DNA of 64,000 nt from RFPW01 sp040401595 (GTDB taxonomy: Bacteria > Pseudomonadota > Gammaproteobacteria > Burkholderiales > Burkholderiaceae_E), in assembly GCA_040401595.1 (NCBI GenBank), contig JBBAOE010000020.1, positions 1 to 64,000 on the forward strand. Direction: 5' to 3'. A program made the position numbers and the translations under genes. A model generated the notes under the pieces. The model saw nothing but the letters and a program-made list of their open reading frames with translations. It was not told the origin of the DNA and made no database searches. Below are positions 63,389 through 64,000 of the stretch, piece after piece. How positions within the stretch are numbered: the stretch's first letter is position 1; every line of letters begins with the position of its first letter.

Positions 63389-63406
63389 GCGCACAGGAGA
63401 CACCGC

Positions 63407-64000
63407 ATGACCTTCGAGACGCTCGACTGCACGCTCAACAGCGGCGTGCTCACCATTACGCTCAACCGGCCCGACAAGCTCAACGCCTTCAACCGCGAGA
63501 TGATGAACGAGCTCATCGCGGCCTTCGACCGCGCCGACGCGGACGATGCCGTGCGTGCGGTCATCGTCACCGGGGCCGGCAGGGCATTCTGCGCGGGCGC
63601 TGATCTTTCGCAGGGTGCCAAGACCTTCGACTATGCCGCTCGCACCGACCGCCCTGAAGTCGGTCAGGCCGTAGCCAGCGGGGCGGTCGACTGGAGCGAC
63701 GAATCCGTGCGCGACGGCGGTGGGCGGGTCACCTTGCGCATCTTCAATTGCCTCAAGCCCGTGATCGCGGCGATCAACGGGCCGGCGGTGGGCATCGGGG
63801 CCACCATGCTGCTGCCAATGGACATCCGTCTGGCCAGCGAGCAGGCGCGCATCGGCTTCGTATTCAACCGGCGCGGCATCACGCCCGAGGCTTGCTCCAG
63901 TTGGTTCCTGCCGCGCGTCGTGGGCATCAGCCGGGCCCTCGAATGGTCGATGACCGGCCGCATCTTTCCTGCCAGCGAGGCGCTGGAAGGCGGGCTTGTG
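63407..64000 (+). CDS. enoyl-CoA hydratase/isomerase family protein (3' part outside window)
   Basis: The first 198 residues of a crotonase-fold enzyme, open to the window edge. Family segments are TLNRPDKLNAFN, GAGRAFCAGADLSQG and INGPAVGIGATMLLPMDIRLA. The Glu in RGITPEACSSWFLPRVVG occupies a catalytic position. An insertion with DWSDESVRDGGGR between residues 80 and 110 is typical of one subgroup of these enzymes. The codons are more strongly G/C-ending than in the genes before it. The start is the ATG at 63407 after CAGGAG. Confidence 0.9.
   Translation, partial: MTFETLDCTLNSGVLTITLNRPDKLNAFNREMMNELIAAFDRADADDAVRAVIVTGAGRAFCAGADLSQGAKTFDYAARTDRPEVGQAVASGAVDWSDESVRDGGGRVTLRIFNCLKPVIAAINGPAVGIGATMLLPMDIRLASEQARIGFVFNRRGITPEACSSWFLPRVVGISRALEWSMTGRIFPASEALEGGLV

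Overview
The window looks like a chromosomal piece of a betaproteobacterium of the Burkholderiales type. Evidence is the high-GC coding, three complete orphan Bug/TctC receptors plus one remnant, two complete Liv-type ABC transporters, and many CoA-dependent catabolic genes. This is inferred from gene content, not from a marker gene. No rRNA, tRNA, CRISPR, integrase, transposase or phage gene was seen. Three runs of exactly 100 N mark scaffold joins, so this is a draft assembly. One of the joins (58886-58985) is almost certainly not a real gap.

Left third (1-31.5 kb). After a GNAT acetyltransferase cut by the window edge, a tightly coupled operon (536-11327) carries a Liv-type binding protein, a complete molybdenum hydroxylase (FAD, 2Fe-2S and Mo subunits), LivH/M/G/F, and then a second, different Mo subunit. 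A convergent acetamidase/formamidase follows. My reading is uptake and ring hydroxylation of an N-containing aromatic or amide substrate; the substrate is not known. Next come an MFS carrier, Bug receptors, a tartrate/malate-type dehydrogenase, a signal-less binding protein and an FMN 2-hydroxyacid oxidase. A second Liv cluster (20227-25043) stands back to back with a thiolase, acyl-CoA ligase and Fe-alcohol dehydrogenase operon. A Bug receptor and 4-hydroxyphenylpyruvate dioxygenase complete the section.

Middle (31.8-46.1 kb). An orphan sulfate-binding protein is followed by a minus-strand run: a FadH-like reductase fused to an NTF2-like domain, an SDR interrupted by a gap, a Tat-exported amidohydrolase, an M20 peptidase and an exported serine hydrolase. 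An epoxide-hydrolase-like gene, an enoyl-CoA hydratase, an acyl-CoA dehydrogenase and an HMG-CoA-lyase-like/CaiB pair follow; the CaiB gene contains the second gap.

Sulfur and light section (46.1-51.6 kb). trxC, a methyltransferase and a persulfide-dioxygenase-like gene lie opposite a BigR/SqrR-type regulator, two YeeE/YedE halves and a SulP permease. The divergent promoters interlock inside one imperfect palindrome, which suggests a sulfide/persulfide switch controlling both arms. A BLUF blue-light sensor with its photoactive residues follows.

Right end (51.7-64 kb). Here are an exported hydrolase, LrgA/LrgB, an Amt ammonium channel, two serine hydrolases, a lipoprotein hydrolase with a core deletion, small membrane and envelope proteins, a glycine-zipper lipoprotein pair, and an enoyl-CoA hydratase that runs off the edge. 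Several genes are shortened relatives of known families (18121, 54093, 57629, 61860), so this genome seems to carry many small in-frame deletions.
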